A stretch of DNA of 64,000 nucleotides from Saturnia japonica (taxonomy: Eukaryota; Arthropoda; Insecta; Lepidoptera; Saturniidae). The position numbers and the translations under genes are program-made. The stretch covers positions 6,882,001-6,946,000 of the forward strand of contig CM065322.1 of the NCBI GenBank assembly GCA_033032175.1. Reading direction: 5' to 3'. Below the pieces are notes generated by a model, which searched no databases, had not been told where the DNA came from, and was given only the letters and a program-made list of their open reading frames with translations. Below, one piece after another: positions 9,360 through 19,225 of the stretch (the first letter of the stretch is position 1; each line of letters starts with the position of its first letter).

Positions 9360-9924
9360 TCATAATCGTATCAAATTTGCACAATGCGATTATCATATCA
9401 ACATGTTTCTCTTCCAATTCGAACGATTTATGGATCAATTATAAGAGCGATATAGCTAAGGATGTTTTGCATGTACTTCGCCTAACTTTAAATCCGACTT
9501 TCCAGATGACAGCAAAAATTCACAATGAGTTATTTATCATGTCCAATGAACATCAATAATCATTGATGGTTAATAAATTGTTGTAGAATAATATCACACA
9601 ATCGCCTACAGGACGATGCATTTAATCGCGAATAAAATACCGAAACATTAGCCGAAACTGTTCGTGGAAATGTTTCGCAAATGCATCAACAACAAAAAGA
9701 CTGCGTACGACTCTTTGATAGAATCTGTGAACAATAGAATTAGTGGAATTTACAACGATTGCACGATGGTTTACAAAATGTCACTGGTGGCACTGGACAG
9801 AACGTTGAAAGATCTTCCAGTTATTACATGGTCAACTGTAGCTGCTGAACTAAACACGTGCTTAAAATCACCAAATTTGCATTTGCATCTGGCAGCATGT
9901 GAAAACACTCCGATTGACGACTAA
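9360..9924 (+). pseudogene. Helitron Pif1-type helicase remnant
   Basis: Two open frames and the DNA between them follow the order of insect Helitron Rep/helicase proteins. AIIISTCFSSNSNDLWINYK matches the block before the helicase; SDIAKDVLHVLRL and KIHNELFIM follow. After stops and shifts come LQDDAFNRE and ETVRGNVSQ. The final frame (9664-9924) holds AYDSLIESVNNRISGIY, directly joined to DCTMVYKMSLVALDRTLKDL (Walker B region) and then LPVITWSTVAAELNTCLKS. The P-loop (GGTGKT) between SGIY and DCTM and the block between TLKDL and LPVI are both absent, yet the frame is kept. Helitrons are rolling-circle elements. The Rep endonuclease and the TC/CTRR ends were not found. Confidence 0.8.
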
Positions 9925-10017
9925 CATACGAGTGTTTTTACAAAAAGATCGAAATGCAGATGTGTTTACGAAGCAATTGGTGAGGATTTGGTGTCGTGGA
10001 TCGTGGTATAAAAAAAA

Positions 10018-10275
10018 GGTAGAGAGAGGTAGGGCATAGGAAAATTCTTTGGAGCTTTCTCTCCACTTAGAACGGTCCGACTAGTAGAAAATACCGTACA
10101 GAAGATCGCAGACAAATAACCTAGTGTTGTATTCCTACGGTCAGTAGGGCTTCCAGAGTTCTTTGAGGTAGGGGATTAAAGATCGGCAACGCGCTAGTTA
10201 TACCTACATGCCTCCATAGTTACAGCATCCGCTTACCATCAGGCGGGCTGTATGCTTGTTTGCCACCTTTGTTCT
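10018..10275 (+). repeat. SINE-like repeat family B, copy 1
   Basis: Copies of this about 250-bp repeat also occur at 35135-35400, 38515-38785, 45168-45425 (all +), 55850-56060 and 57512-57730 (both -). Shared words are GGTAGGGCA, TTTCTCTCCACTT, CCTTGTGTTGT, CGGCAACGCGCTA and GTATGCTTGTTTGCCACC. It has no open frame conserved between copies, so it is a non-autonomous retroelement or a LINE tail. Confidence 0.8.
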
Positions 10276-10724
10276 ATTGTACAAAAAAGGCACCGGAACT
10301 CCGTAATAAATAAATGAAACCTTGTCGTGTTTCAGTGTTTGGATTTCATGGAATTGTCATGAGATGCACTCTACCTTTAAGTGATTTTAATGGTAATATT
10401 CATATATTCGAGTTGTCAGAAGACAGATTTCATAGCCCCATTATTTCCTATAAATATTTCTACGGCTCGGCTACGGCTCGGGTGACAACCATAAGCGCGG
10501 GCGTGAATGTCCTACTTTTCTCCCTCGGTGCGTAATATACTATTCTAACATAACGTGATATAATTAATTAATATTGTTACCTATTCCAAAGTGTATATTA
10601 TTTGTTATAACTACAAATAGTTAAACATAATATTCATACGATTCCTTACTAAAACTGTGTTTTCATCTAAAAGACTCTGCTTATGGTGTGATTAAACGCA
10701 CTAGATTGCTACATCGAAAATACT
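10276..10724. other. Spacer without a recognised gene
   Basis: A 73-codon frame at 10314-10535 has no recognisable content and no conserved partner. The rest is AT-rich. Confidence 0.45.
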
Positions 10725-11165
10725 GACAGGATGTGACTTGTTGTGGTTTTTTTGAAATCTATTTACTTAGGTTTTTGACCCTATATTCTGTAATATTGGT
10801 GGCGTTTTGCGTGATATAGTTTGGTTTTTGTGCTTAAGTGAAATGAATTATAAATATAAACTAAGAGCATGCATTCTGGGATCCTACAAAAACTCCCTAG
10901 AAAGTTCTAATAAGGAACAGGGAGCCACCCTCTTGTTAGAAGCCACCTTCTATAAAATGTATATCACCACGGAGTGAAAAAAAATTGACACTGAAAACTC
11001 CACTTTGTTTATTGGAAAATTTTACGTAGGCTTTATAACATTGAACTGGCAAGTGCTTTTGCGGCGTCAAAACAAGAAGAAGAAAGATTTTTTTTTAGAT
11101 CTGACTACACTATTAGCCTTAGAGGCCCTGAAGCCGCTGCGGCTTTTACAGCTTCACCGAACTTG
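10725..11165 (+). repeat. Dispersed repeat family C, copy 2
   Basis: Uninterrupted at the point where copy 1 holds the CXC element: GAAGCCACCTTCTATAAAATG runs into TTGACACTGAAAACTCC within about 50 bp. It carries GCATTCTGGGATCC and GGCAAGTGCTTTTGCGGCG. A LINE tail on the opposite strand is inserted at its right end (11089-11162). Confidence 0.8.
11089..11162 (-). mobile_element. LINE tail insertion on the - strand
   Basis: Reads T-run, AGATCTGACTACACTATTAG, then CCGCTGCGGCTTTTACAGC, i.e. the inverted jockey-like LINE 3' end. The flanks AGAAGAAGAAAGA (before the T-run) and AGAAGAAGGAAAG (after) are an imperfect target-site duplication. Confidence 0.82.
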
Positions 11166-11207
11166 CGGAGAAGAAGGAAAGAAAATAATATTTAATTAAA
11201 TGTATTA

Positions 11208-12089
11208 CAGTGCTGCCATTTAGCGCTTTCGGCGCTATATCAGGCGGAATTTTAGGGTAATCAACTCCCAATATTGGCAATTGACTCCTAGCGGAAAATC
11301 TATCGCTCTATCGAAATGCTTGTTAAATTATACCATAGTTATTATTTTTTACAACCATTTCAAAAAGAACGTTTTTTTCACGGAATATATTTAAACTTTT
11401 TAATAAGTTTAAAAGTTATGTCACTTCCACATTCTAATGCAGTTATTGAAAAATATTTAGCACAATACATATAGTGAAAAATAAATTCATGCTCTCAACG
11501 TAGACACGATTAATGTGATTTTACAGGTTAGAAAGGGCTTGACTTCTAAACAATCCATATGTTTTAATAATGATCTTCCTGATGACGTATTGAGGCAAAT
11601 TGGAAGTAAAGAAAAACATAAATTAGGGGTAGCCCAATGATATGTGGATATCACAGAGCCACATCCAAGTCCAGCTGGCTCTGTGAATCTTCAAACATTT
11701 CCGACCGATGACGCAGAGGATGACGATTTTTAAATTATTTATAAGATTAAAAATTAGTTTTGTTTAAATGATTTATTAAATGAAAAATTATTAAAATATA
11801 AGATCTTTTAATTCTAAAACCATGCCCTGCGCTATAAATAGGTACCTAAACTCATTGTTTTCACAACGTAAATGATAGCTACTTGAAATTACGAAAAGTA
11901 AAATTATACTTACAATTACTAAATTTTTGGTGAATCAAACAATATGGTTGTTATAGGGTGGTTAAGTGGACCGTATCTATTTAACTCCCAATTTAAAAAT
12001 AGCATTATAATCTAGCGCTTTTTTAATCATTGTGTCGCTTTTTTTGAACTGATCTAGCGCCCAACACTTAAACGGAGCTGGCAGCACTG
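11208..12089 (+). mobile_element. hAT-like element with CAGTGCTGCCA ends
   Basis: Ends are CAGTGCTGCCA at 11208 and, inverted, TGGCAGCACTG to 12089. The flanks ATGTATTA (11200-11207) and ATGTATGT (12090-12097) are a 6-of-8 match, the length expected for hAT target duplications. The interior keeps only a possible last exon of a transposase (11526-11730), so the copy is non-autonomous. Confidence 0.75.
11526..11730 (+). pseudogene. Probable hAT transposase last-exon remnant
   Basis: After an acceptor-like TTTTACAG comes VRKGLTSKQSICFNNDLPDD, then VLRQIGSKEKHKL, a stop (TGA near 11638), and a tail ending DDAEDDDF. The pattern of a basic residue-rich stretch followed by FxLPDDVL and an acidic end resembles the tail of hAT-type transposases. 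It is assigned mainly because it lies between hAT-type ends. Confidence 0.45.
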
Positions 12090-12097
12090 ATGTATGT

Positions 12098-12476
12098 ATT
12101 AAATGTACTAATGAAGTAATGATATTGCTAAAATATACCTACATTAGAAAAGAGCCTACAAAATGACGATGCCTACAAATTATGGATTATTAACTTATTA
12201 TAATAACTTTTTTATTGATAGAGATGTGAATGATGAGAAACGTGAACTATGATTTATTGTATTTATATTGATGTCAACAACATTATCAACCTCAAGAAGT
12301 AAAGAATTACATCACTCTGCTCTGCTCTGTCTCTGAGAATATCAATTTGTATTATATTAGTCACAGATTTGAGAAAATAAATCTGTGATATAAGTGTAAG
12401 TAATGCAATGCAAAAATTTATATACATTTTGGACAAAATTTGGTTGATCTGAATATTCTTATATCTTAGATCAACA
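12098..12476. promoter_or_regulatory. Upstream region of the ChaC gene
   Basis: AT-rich 5' flank. TCTGCTCTGCTCTGTCTCTG near 12317-12337 is a small pyrimidine-rich repeat. No clear TATA box was fixed and the transcription start is not defined. No repeat copy was found here. Confidence 0.35.
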
Positions 12477-12611
12477 ATGTGGGTATTTGGTTATGGATCC
12501 CTGATTTGGAAAGTGGACTTTTCTTACGAGACAAAACTAACGGGTTATATTAAGGGTTATCTAAGAAGATTCTATCAGCATAGCATAGACCACAGAGGAG
12601 TTCCTGAAAAA
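12477..12611 (+). CDS. ChaC exon 1
   Basis: 45 codons from the ATG, carrying the FGYGSLIW motif and ending DHRGVPEK. The donor GTAATA follows. Phase 0. Confidence 0.93.
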
Positions 12612-13821
12612 GTAATAATATTTTGTTTTATCAATTTGCTTTTTCTTTTAAATATATTTATATATAAATATATCATTGAAATATTGGCAAATTATCTTTA
12701 ATTTTATTTCTTGTTTAATAAGTATAAAATTATTATAACTTTTTACTATAATTTCAGCCTGGTCGAGTTGTAACTTTAATATATAATGATGATCCAAACT
12801 CGACAGTTTGGGGTGTCGCATACAAAATAAGAACAGAAGATATAGAGAAAATTACAAAGCATCTAGACTTTAGAGAAAAAAATGGCTATTCCAAAAAAAT
12901 CGTCACATTCCATCCTGCAAATAGTAAATATGAACCTTTTGATTTGACCTTGTATGTGGCTACTGAAGAAAATGATTCTTTTGCAGGTAAGTCAATTTAT
13001 TTAAATGACCTGTAACAATATTTCATTTAAACCTTTAATTAATCTGAATATCAGAATTTGTATAAAAAATTACTAATATCATAAAAAAAGCAACTATCTA
13101 CCTAAGAGATTTTTAATTTCGATCATAAATGTATATTTTTAGGCAAATTTTAATTAAGCTACTACCTGTATTAACCTTGTCTAATACGCGTATTATTTAC
13201 ATCCCATAATTTTATTTTTACTCAAATTATTGACAGTTCTTATGCTGTATCAATTGCAGAATGGCGTGTATTTCTGGTGTACAATTTTCATCAAAATCTG
13301 TTGAAAATTATTATTCTATTCTACGATTTGTAATGTATTATTATTTATTGTCGATTCTTATTACCTCTCAATTACTGAATGATGTATGCTGCCGGTCTAC
13401 ACAATTTTATAATAATTGGTTGAGAAATGATAGAATTTTATTTTTTTACTTTTTTTATGATTTCTAGAAGTAACATTGACAATTGTTATAGCCTATCAAA
13501 TCCTTCCCATGTAATTAAAATACAAATGATATATACTTTCATCATTTTTATTTTTTAAGAGGAAACAACTGAATCTATTAGTATATGTCAATAACCCTAT
13601 TTTATTTAACACAACAGTGCATTAAAAATATTTTAATTTTAGGACCAGCATCAATAGATGATATGGCAAAACAAGTAGTGAGTTGTCAAGGTCCTAGTGG
13701 TTCCAATAAGGAGTATGTGTATAATCTTGCTGATGCTATGAGAAATATAGCACCAAATGTTAAAGATGAGCATCTCTTCGCTTTGGAGGAGGCTGTGCGG
13801 AACCTAGATCATTTATCTTGA
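12477..13821 (+). CDS. Glutathione-specific gamma-glutamylcyclotransferase (ChaC family), three exons
   Basis: Joined exons 12477-12611, 12758-12986 and 13643-13821 give 543 nt, a 180-aa protein. ChaC enzymes cleave glutathione in the cytosol to 5-oxoproline and Cys-Gly. The N-terminal [15 protein letters not shown] is the family's substrate-binding loop (YGSL). Glu85 in LDFREKNGY fits the catalytic glutamate. [19 protein letters not shown] and [14 protein letters not shown] close the fold. Length and sequence are closest to the ChaC2 type (about 180 residues). Splice sites are AAA|GTAATA, TTTCAG|CCT, GCAG|GTAAGT and TTTTAG|GAC; phases 0 and 1 match. It is intact with no broken codons. The first exon also reads through into the intron as a 74-aa frame, which is not the real product. 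An AATAAA lies at 13914-13919. Confidence 0.95.
12758..12986 (+). CDS. ChaC exon 2
   Basis: Starts [11 protein letters not shown] after TTTCAG; includes VWGVAYKI and the DFREKNGY catalytic segment; ends with one base of the next codon before GTAAGT. Confidence 0.93.
13643..13821 (+). CDS. ChaC exon 3
   Basis: Starts after TTTTAG, completing a Gly codon, then [12 protein letters not shown]; ends at TGA (13819-13821). Confidence 0.93.
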
Positions 13822-13913
13822 GAAGAAGACTTAATTTTGGTGTTAATTCTATATATTAGAAAAAAAAATTATAAACAATTATGAAAGTATTCTTGAGACA
13901 TGGTAGAATAGAG

Positions 13914-13919
13914 AATAAA
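13914..13919 (+). terminator. Poly(A) signal of ChaC
   Basis: AATAAA 93 nt past the stop codon, in the sense direction. Confidence 0.7.
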
Positions 13920-15317
13920 ATATTTCTCTTGTTTTTAATACTATTAAATAAGTAAATCTTGTATATATGTATATAATATATTATGTTATTCGTTTTTTGA
14001 AATGGCTGTAAAGATTTAGATGAAATTATATATTTAGATAATATTTTATTATCCAAGTTTACCTAGATACATGGTGTTTTTGTCACAATTCTGAGCAACG
14101 GTTGTCCGGATAATGAAATTGTAATTAGCCTTAATCAGATTGCGATATGTTACACAGAGATTTTTCCTTTTACTAAAATTAAAATTAAAAGCTTTGAGAC
14201 AGCCAAGAAAGTTATTTAATACCATTGTAACTTTTTATTATTACTATAAACCCATAAAACGGTGGCGTAAATAATAAAATAACAACAATGATCGACAGTA
14301 ACACACTATTGTTCAAATGACATTGCTCCACTTTACACAGCTTGCATAAAACCATTGACTTTAATGCAGGTTTCTGTGTAAAAGGTAATTTATTTGTTTC
14401 ACAAGCAGAAAACTGTTTCAATATAATATTTAAATAATAGCTGTGACCTGCAGTTTTATCAGTGTTAATTTTATTCAAACAACTCTTTATCGCGCCGCCA
14501 ACGCACTAGTGCCTACAGCTTATTGTTCGAATATCTGATGTTCATGGTTAATGCTCCGCTCCTTAGCTTCTTAGCGAGAAGTTATCTAACTCTTTGACCT
14601 GAGAGAAGTCCTAACTTGACCCCGGTGGACTTGAGTTTGGGGTCATATATTGAAATTTTTAGATCACGATATCTCTTATGCCATCGATTGAGGAGCTTGG
14701 GGCAGCGAATTACCAGTGCGGCTAATCAAAGTAAGACAAATTTAATAATTACAATAGTAGGTAGGCACTAAAAACGAAATTAAGTAAAATAATGCGTTTG
14801 TGTGCAAGAAACAGAGGGTATATTTTGAGCATACATAGGCAACCAGACAACTTTTCAAAAAGCGTTAATGTTTAATCATTATGGGTAACGAAGCTAGAAA
14901 AAATAATACATAACGCGATAAAAGTAGCTAAATAACGTCTAAACGTATACATTTTTGAATTGCCGCGCAAACTATACCTCAGAGCGCGTGACCTTATACG
15001 TGAAGTCTGTACTAAATAAATTAGCAGTGGGCGTTTATGAGATTAGTAATTACTAATGTTAGGTTACTAATTTGATAGGATTATAATTATTACGACGAAT
15101 GAACGACCTTTTTTTTAGTTAATTGGTTTAAATGTTCTTGTAATGAACTTTCCCACTCTACTTTTTAATAAGTACATTATTATCTCAATTCAGTCATTAT
15201 TCATAATCGCCCACCTCTGTGTATACTTAATGAAAGGGCTTGATAATGAATGAAATCTCGATTATGTAAATCGTTCATAATCGCCCACCTCTAAAATAAA
15301 CTTACGTATAAAATTAT
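13920..15317. other. Intergenic DNA after ChaC; hAT-like ends near 15017-15294
   Basis: No gene. 14015-14110 repeats part of 7565-7640 (family F). CAGTGGGCG at about 15025 and the inverted CGCCCACCTCT at 15210-15220 and again at 15283-15293 look like ends of a small hAT-type MITE whose right end is duplicated (CATAATCGCCCACCTCT twice). The rest is AT-rich. Confidence 0.4.
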
Positions 15318-15469
15318 AGTGATGTGTCAACTCGATTTACTAACTCTAGTTAACTCGAGATGAATTTTCTCTTACTCGAATTTGGATTGGTGCGGTAAAT
15401 GAACGAATCAAGCGAGTACGCGATTGACGTGTTCTCATTCTTACACAAGCATGGCGATTCGTTTGACAT

Positions 15470-16555
15470 GCCGCGAACTATGCAAATTAGGAACAGGGTC
15501 GCTTGAGTCCTGGGCCGTTTACATCCTCTGTTGTGTTCGGTGAGCAAAATGTCTACAAGACATAAACTCACGCTCTACAAGATGTGCATCCGACCGATTT
15601 TGACATATAGTTGCGCAGCGTTCGCACATATGTCCGAGTCGAATTTTAAACGGTTGCAGATCATACAGAATAGGTTTCTTTATCGTCTCACTGGGACCTC
15701 GAAGCGAAGATCTTCATAGAAATATGTGCCTTCCTTCGATTCATGCCTACGTTAGACAGCTCTCTCGATCGTATTTCGACACCGCGTCGAATCGCGCGAA
15801 CCCGCTAATTAAAGCAGCAGCTACTTATGTCGCGGAACCCACCACCACCCGGCATAAACGCCGGCCGCGCAATATTTTTACCGACCCGGACGATCGCATC
15901 GAAAATGCGAATAAATACTATTCATCCGTCTATCCAAACAGAGCGTGCCAGCGCCCATGCCCGCGTAACCACCGTTCTCTCCGCAGAGGACGGGCGGTCA
16001 ATTTCGCTCCCGCACACCCCCCACGTCCACCCTCTTTAGCGGTAACCCAAGCCTAGGTCCGTTTCCTCGGCGTGAAGCCCTTGGGTCAGGCAACCGCCTG
16101 CGCGATACAAGTGACACTATACGTGCATCACTTGGCTACCTACATATAACATTACACACGTATGAACACACACAAGTGCACACCACATAGGTTCTGTGAG
16201 GGACCAATCTTTTTCTTTCTTTTGCGCTAGTTAGTGTAGAAGACATTTCCGTTTACTAAATGCACATACGCATGTTTCCTTCCTTCCTCCCAGGAGGAAC
16301 GTGCCTATGAGTATATTTTAGTTAGCTCGAATCGTATGTGTAGGGATTCGATTAGATCGCGACTTATTTGCGTACGCGACGACCGCCCGAGCCGAGGTCC
16401 GGTCACTTTGGCACCCTCGTGCGAGTCATCCTAATAACTTTCGCGGCTGAGTGCCCTCTGCGTTCGCCCCCAAGTCCGGTAAAGCTGTAAAAGCCGTAGC
16501 GGCTTTAGGGCCCTTAAGGCTAACAGTATAGTCAGATCTAAAGAAAAAAAAAAAA
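15470..16555 (+). mobile_element. 5'-truncated jockey-like non-LTR retrotransposon
   Basis: Holds the end of a reverse transcriptase reading frame, a 3' UTR and an A-tail (ending 16555). The UTR includes TTCGCGGCTGAGTGCCCTCT and AAGCTGTAAAAGCCG, the same tail found as short insertions at five other places in the window. The left limit is approximate and no target duplication was identified. A second copy of about 830 bp lies at 47711-48540. Confidence 0.85.
15490..16056 (+). pseudogene. LINE reverse transcriptase C-terminal fragment
   Basis: IRNRVA and LGRLHPLLCSVSKM lead into KLTLYKMCIRPILTYSCAAF and LQIIQNRFLYRLTGTS, the segment after the palm domain in jockey-like LINEs. A TAG near 15717 breaks the frame. 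It continues as LPSIHAYVRQLSRSYFDTAS and HKRRPRNIFTDPDDRI, the typical C-terminus. The last part up to 16056 is probably past the original stop. Dead copy. Confidence 0.85.
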
Positions 16556-16684
16556 CGATCATTTGTGACTATATTCATTGGCTATATGTGTCAGAATATT
16601 GTAGGTTGAGGCTAACTCTGGAGTACCGATTGTTGTTATTAGTTTTTCGTTTTAATAAGTACTGTTTTAGAAAAAAATAATCTT

Positions 16685-17073
16685 AGACCTAAAAGGAAAT
16701 CTTTTGTTTGGGATGTATTTGAATCGCCAGTGAGTGGACCCGTTAAGTGTAAATAGCGTTCAGATTTATTTGAATATATTGGGAATACGACCACATTAAA
16801 AAGAAGCCCCCTAGTGTTGCCGTCGTAGAAATGAATAATTTAAATCAAACTTCATCGTCAGCAAATGAAAATAATATTTCGTATAATCCGTCTCAGTCGC
16901 AGCTATCTACATTAGATGTTGAGCCTCCTCAAACAAGATCGAGGCAAACTCAAACCCCCCTGACCATGCTAAAGAAGATTGCACAAAATTCTGGTGACAG
17001 TGCTTTAATTAATATGATATGTAGTTTTATTGTCTCAATACATATTTATTATGAATTTCTTTCAATTTTATAA
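16685..17073 (+). pseudogene. BED-type zinc finger / hAT transposase N-terminal remnant
   Basis: KRKSFVWDVFESPVSGPVKCK, a stop, then RSDLFEYIGNTTTLKRS has the pattern of a BED finger (W..F, Cys pair, NTTxLKRH) in which the second Cys and the final His are lost. A further frame, 16831-17073, is rich in Asn, Ser and Gln (SYNPSQSQLSTLDVE, PPQTRSRQTQTPLTMLKKIA), as in the linker after the BED finger. It lies between hAT-like ends. Confidence 0.6.
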
Positions 17074-17218
17074 TATTGTTGCGAAAATGAGTCATTATAA
17101 TAAATCGGTAAAAACAAAACAAATCATTCTCTCAGTTTAATCCAATTAACTTGAGTTCAATTCGAGTTACGATAATGTTAAATCGAGTCGTATTTTTTCC
17201 GAGTTGGCACAACTCCAG

Positions 17219-18609
17219 CAAACTATAAAGGAAACAATAGATGTCAACGAACCGATTGGATAACGTTCGCTTACACACGAATGACGTCATGTGCTGGTAT
17301 TGATGTTTCGTTTGACATGAGTACAAAATATTCGATCTTGTTTAATTTAAATATGTAAATTGATATTATTTAACAAAAATTATATATAAAGATTATAATA
17401 ATATTAGGCATATAATTTTCATCTACATTTTATATTTTTGTATGATTACTGTCCGGGATCCTGTTGCCCAGTCTGTTACTTTTAATCTATACATAAATTA
17501 AAAGAGTAAAGAGTCGAAATCTGTACATTGAAGATAGTTTCCAAAAAATAATAAAGGGTTGGGGGAGGTTTAATATCATGGACAGAAGACAGAACACATT
17601 TGGATAGTTTTTGAATTATGATTGATCGCCATCACGCAAAATGTACTGAACCGAATTTAATGAAATTTGGTATGATTATTAAAGCATATAGCCTGAAGGA
17701 ACATTTAGGTTGCATTTTTACACGTATGGAGATTTGTATGATCTTTAAATTGCGTTTAGATTATGTACATAAAAAAGGAATGTATTTGTATTTAACTGTA
17801 CAATAAATTTAAAATATTAACTGAAATAAAGTGAAAAGATATCAAATATTTTATCTTTCCATAATTTTCAGTAAACTCAATAAATGGAAACGTAAGTACT
17901 TTCACTTCCAACAGTATTCATAGATGGCGCTGTACGGCTTTGGTTTAAATGATCACGAAATTGGTTTGATATTAAATTTATTCTCACACAGGCACCTATA
18001 TTTTTTGCAAGCACATTAATAATTTAAGGATGGTCTTTTATTATAATTATTAAATATTTTAAAATAGATGTTAATGTTATTTTTAAATGTTTAAATAAGT
18101 ATGAATATTTATTCTATCTAGATTTCTACATTACATGTCGTCGTTTGGTTTTTTTGCGCATGAGAATAGAAACACCCAATAACACATTGCTCGACCTGGG
18201 AATCGAATCGACCTCGATATGTATTTTAGATAATATCGGTATGATAGTCAAATTGTGATATCGGTTAACATTTAAAATTATTTTAGTTGGGTATTATCAA
18301 AGTTTAAACGGGTCATATATTGTACGGTAAGATTGAGGTGAAGTGAGGTTTTTATTTAGTCGCTGTTTTCATTCACGAAATATGTGGACGAAGTCGCTGT
18401 CGCAGCTAGTTATTAATTCAATGTCTTTTTAGGGACATCCATAATTCTACGACATTAACTCTGTAATCGTGTATCCAAACGTGTTTTTTTTTTTTTATTA
18501 TTTTGGAACTTGTATGATTAAAATTTATCATATTTCCGTCTATAGTAATATTTTCAAATGTGGCTAGACAGTTTTAGTTATTGTGATGATAATGAATGTT
18601 TGTTATGTA
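17219..18609. other. Intergenic DNA with SINE and family G fragments
   Basis: No gene. TAGATGGCGCTGT near 17922 recurs near 20029 and 20211 within similar context (family G). CATTGCTCGACCTGGGAATC and CGAATCGACC near 18185-18215 are the inverted tRNA-like head of SINE family 1, here only a fragment. The 62-codon frame at 17618-17806 shows no known domain. Confidence 0.45.
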
Positions 18610-19225
18610 TAGGGTTGCCTCCCATAGTATATTGTATATTATTTATATACAATATAATATATTATAGTATATTATTTAGTCAATTGTACTATACATTATA
18701 AAACAATAATATAGTACGAAAAATACTATATTTTCATCGCTAATTCAACTGTCGTGCTTATTTTAGATTCTTTCGTTAATTCAAACAGAAGGGCAAATTA
18801 TTATCATTGTTTATTTTCATTTTGTTTGAAGTTTCTAGAAGGAAATAACATTAACATTTTAAATGTATTTAAATGAAAAAAATTAAAGTACGAATTAGAG
18901 CAGCGCAAAGTAGAACACTTATTTGGATATGATGCAAACAAAAAAATGAATAAAATAAAAGGAAAATCTCCCCAACTTTCAAGTAGGGTTAATAGGACTT
19001 GTTATTTATTGAGAAAAGCGTAATATATTCAAATAAATTGTTTGATTTTAACTCTACTTAATCAATAACAATTTCTGAATTTAAACACGAAAATTAAATT
19101 TAGATAATAAATTTTAAATAAATAAATATGTAATATATTTTTTTCGAAATTTCCCAAAAGTACTATATTTTTTGCAGTTTTTTTTAAATATACTACATTT
19201 TTAACAAAAAAAGGTGGCAACCCTA
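18610..19225. mobile_element. hAT MITE, TAGGGTTGCC ends, perfect 8-bp target duplication
   Basis: 616 bp, with TAGGGTTGCC at the left and GGCAACCCTA at the right. Flanked by GTTATGTA at 18602-18609 and 19226-19233. Very AT-rich inside, with TATA-rich palindromes near 18635-18665 and no coding sequence. The 8-bp duplication and ends identify a non-autonomous hAT. The hAT relic ending at 26435 has the same terminal word, so that family may have moved this one. Confidence 0.92.

Larger units (their letters stand above)
15318..17218 (+). mobile_element. hAT-like element interrupted by a LINE
   Basis: The left end AGTGATGTGTCAACTCGATTT (15318-15338, read with one base either way) and the right end, inverted, GAGTTGTGCCAACTCGG (near 17200-17217) match imperfectly. 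Subterminal blocks also match in inverse order (AACTCGATTTACTAAC versus GTTAAATCGAGTCG). Between them are a LINE insertion (15470-16555) and a BED-finger transposase remnant (16685-17073). No clear 8-bp target duplication was found, so the limits are tentative. Confidence 0.5.

Noticed and set aside
16831..17073. Independent 80-aa gene
   Set aside because: It follows a broken BED finger in order and lies between hAT-like ends, so it is better read as transposon linker sequence.
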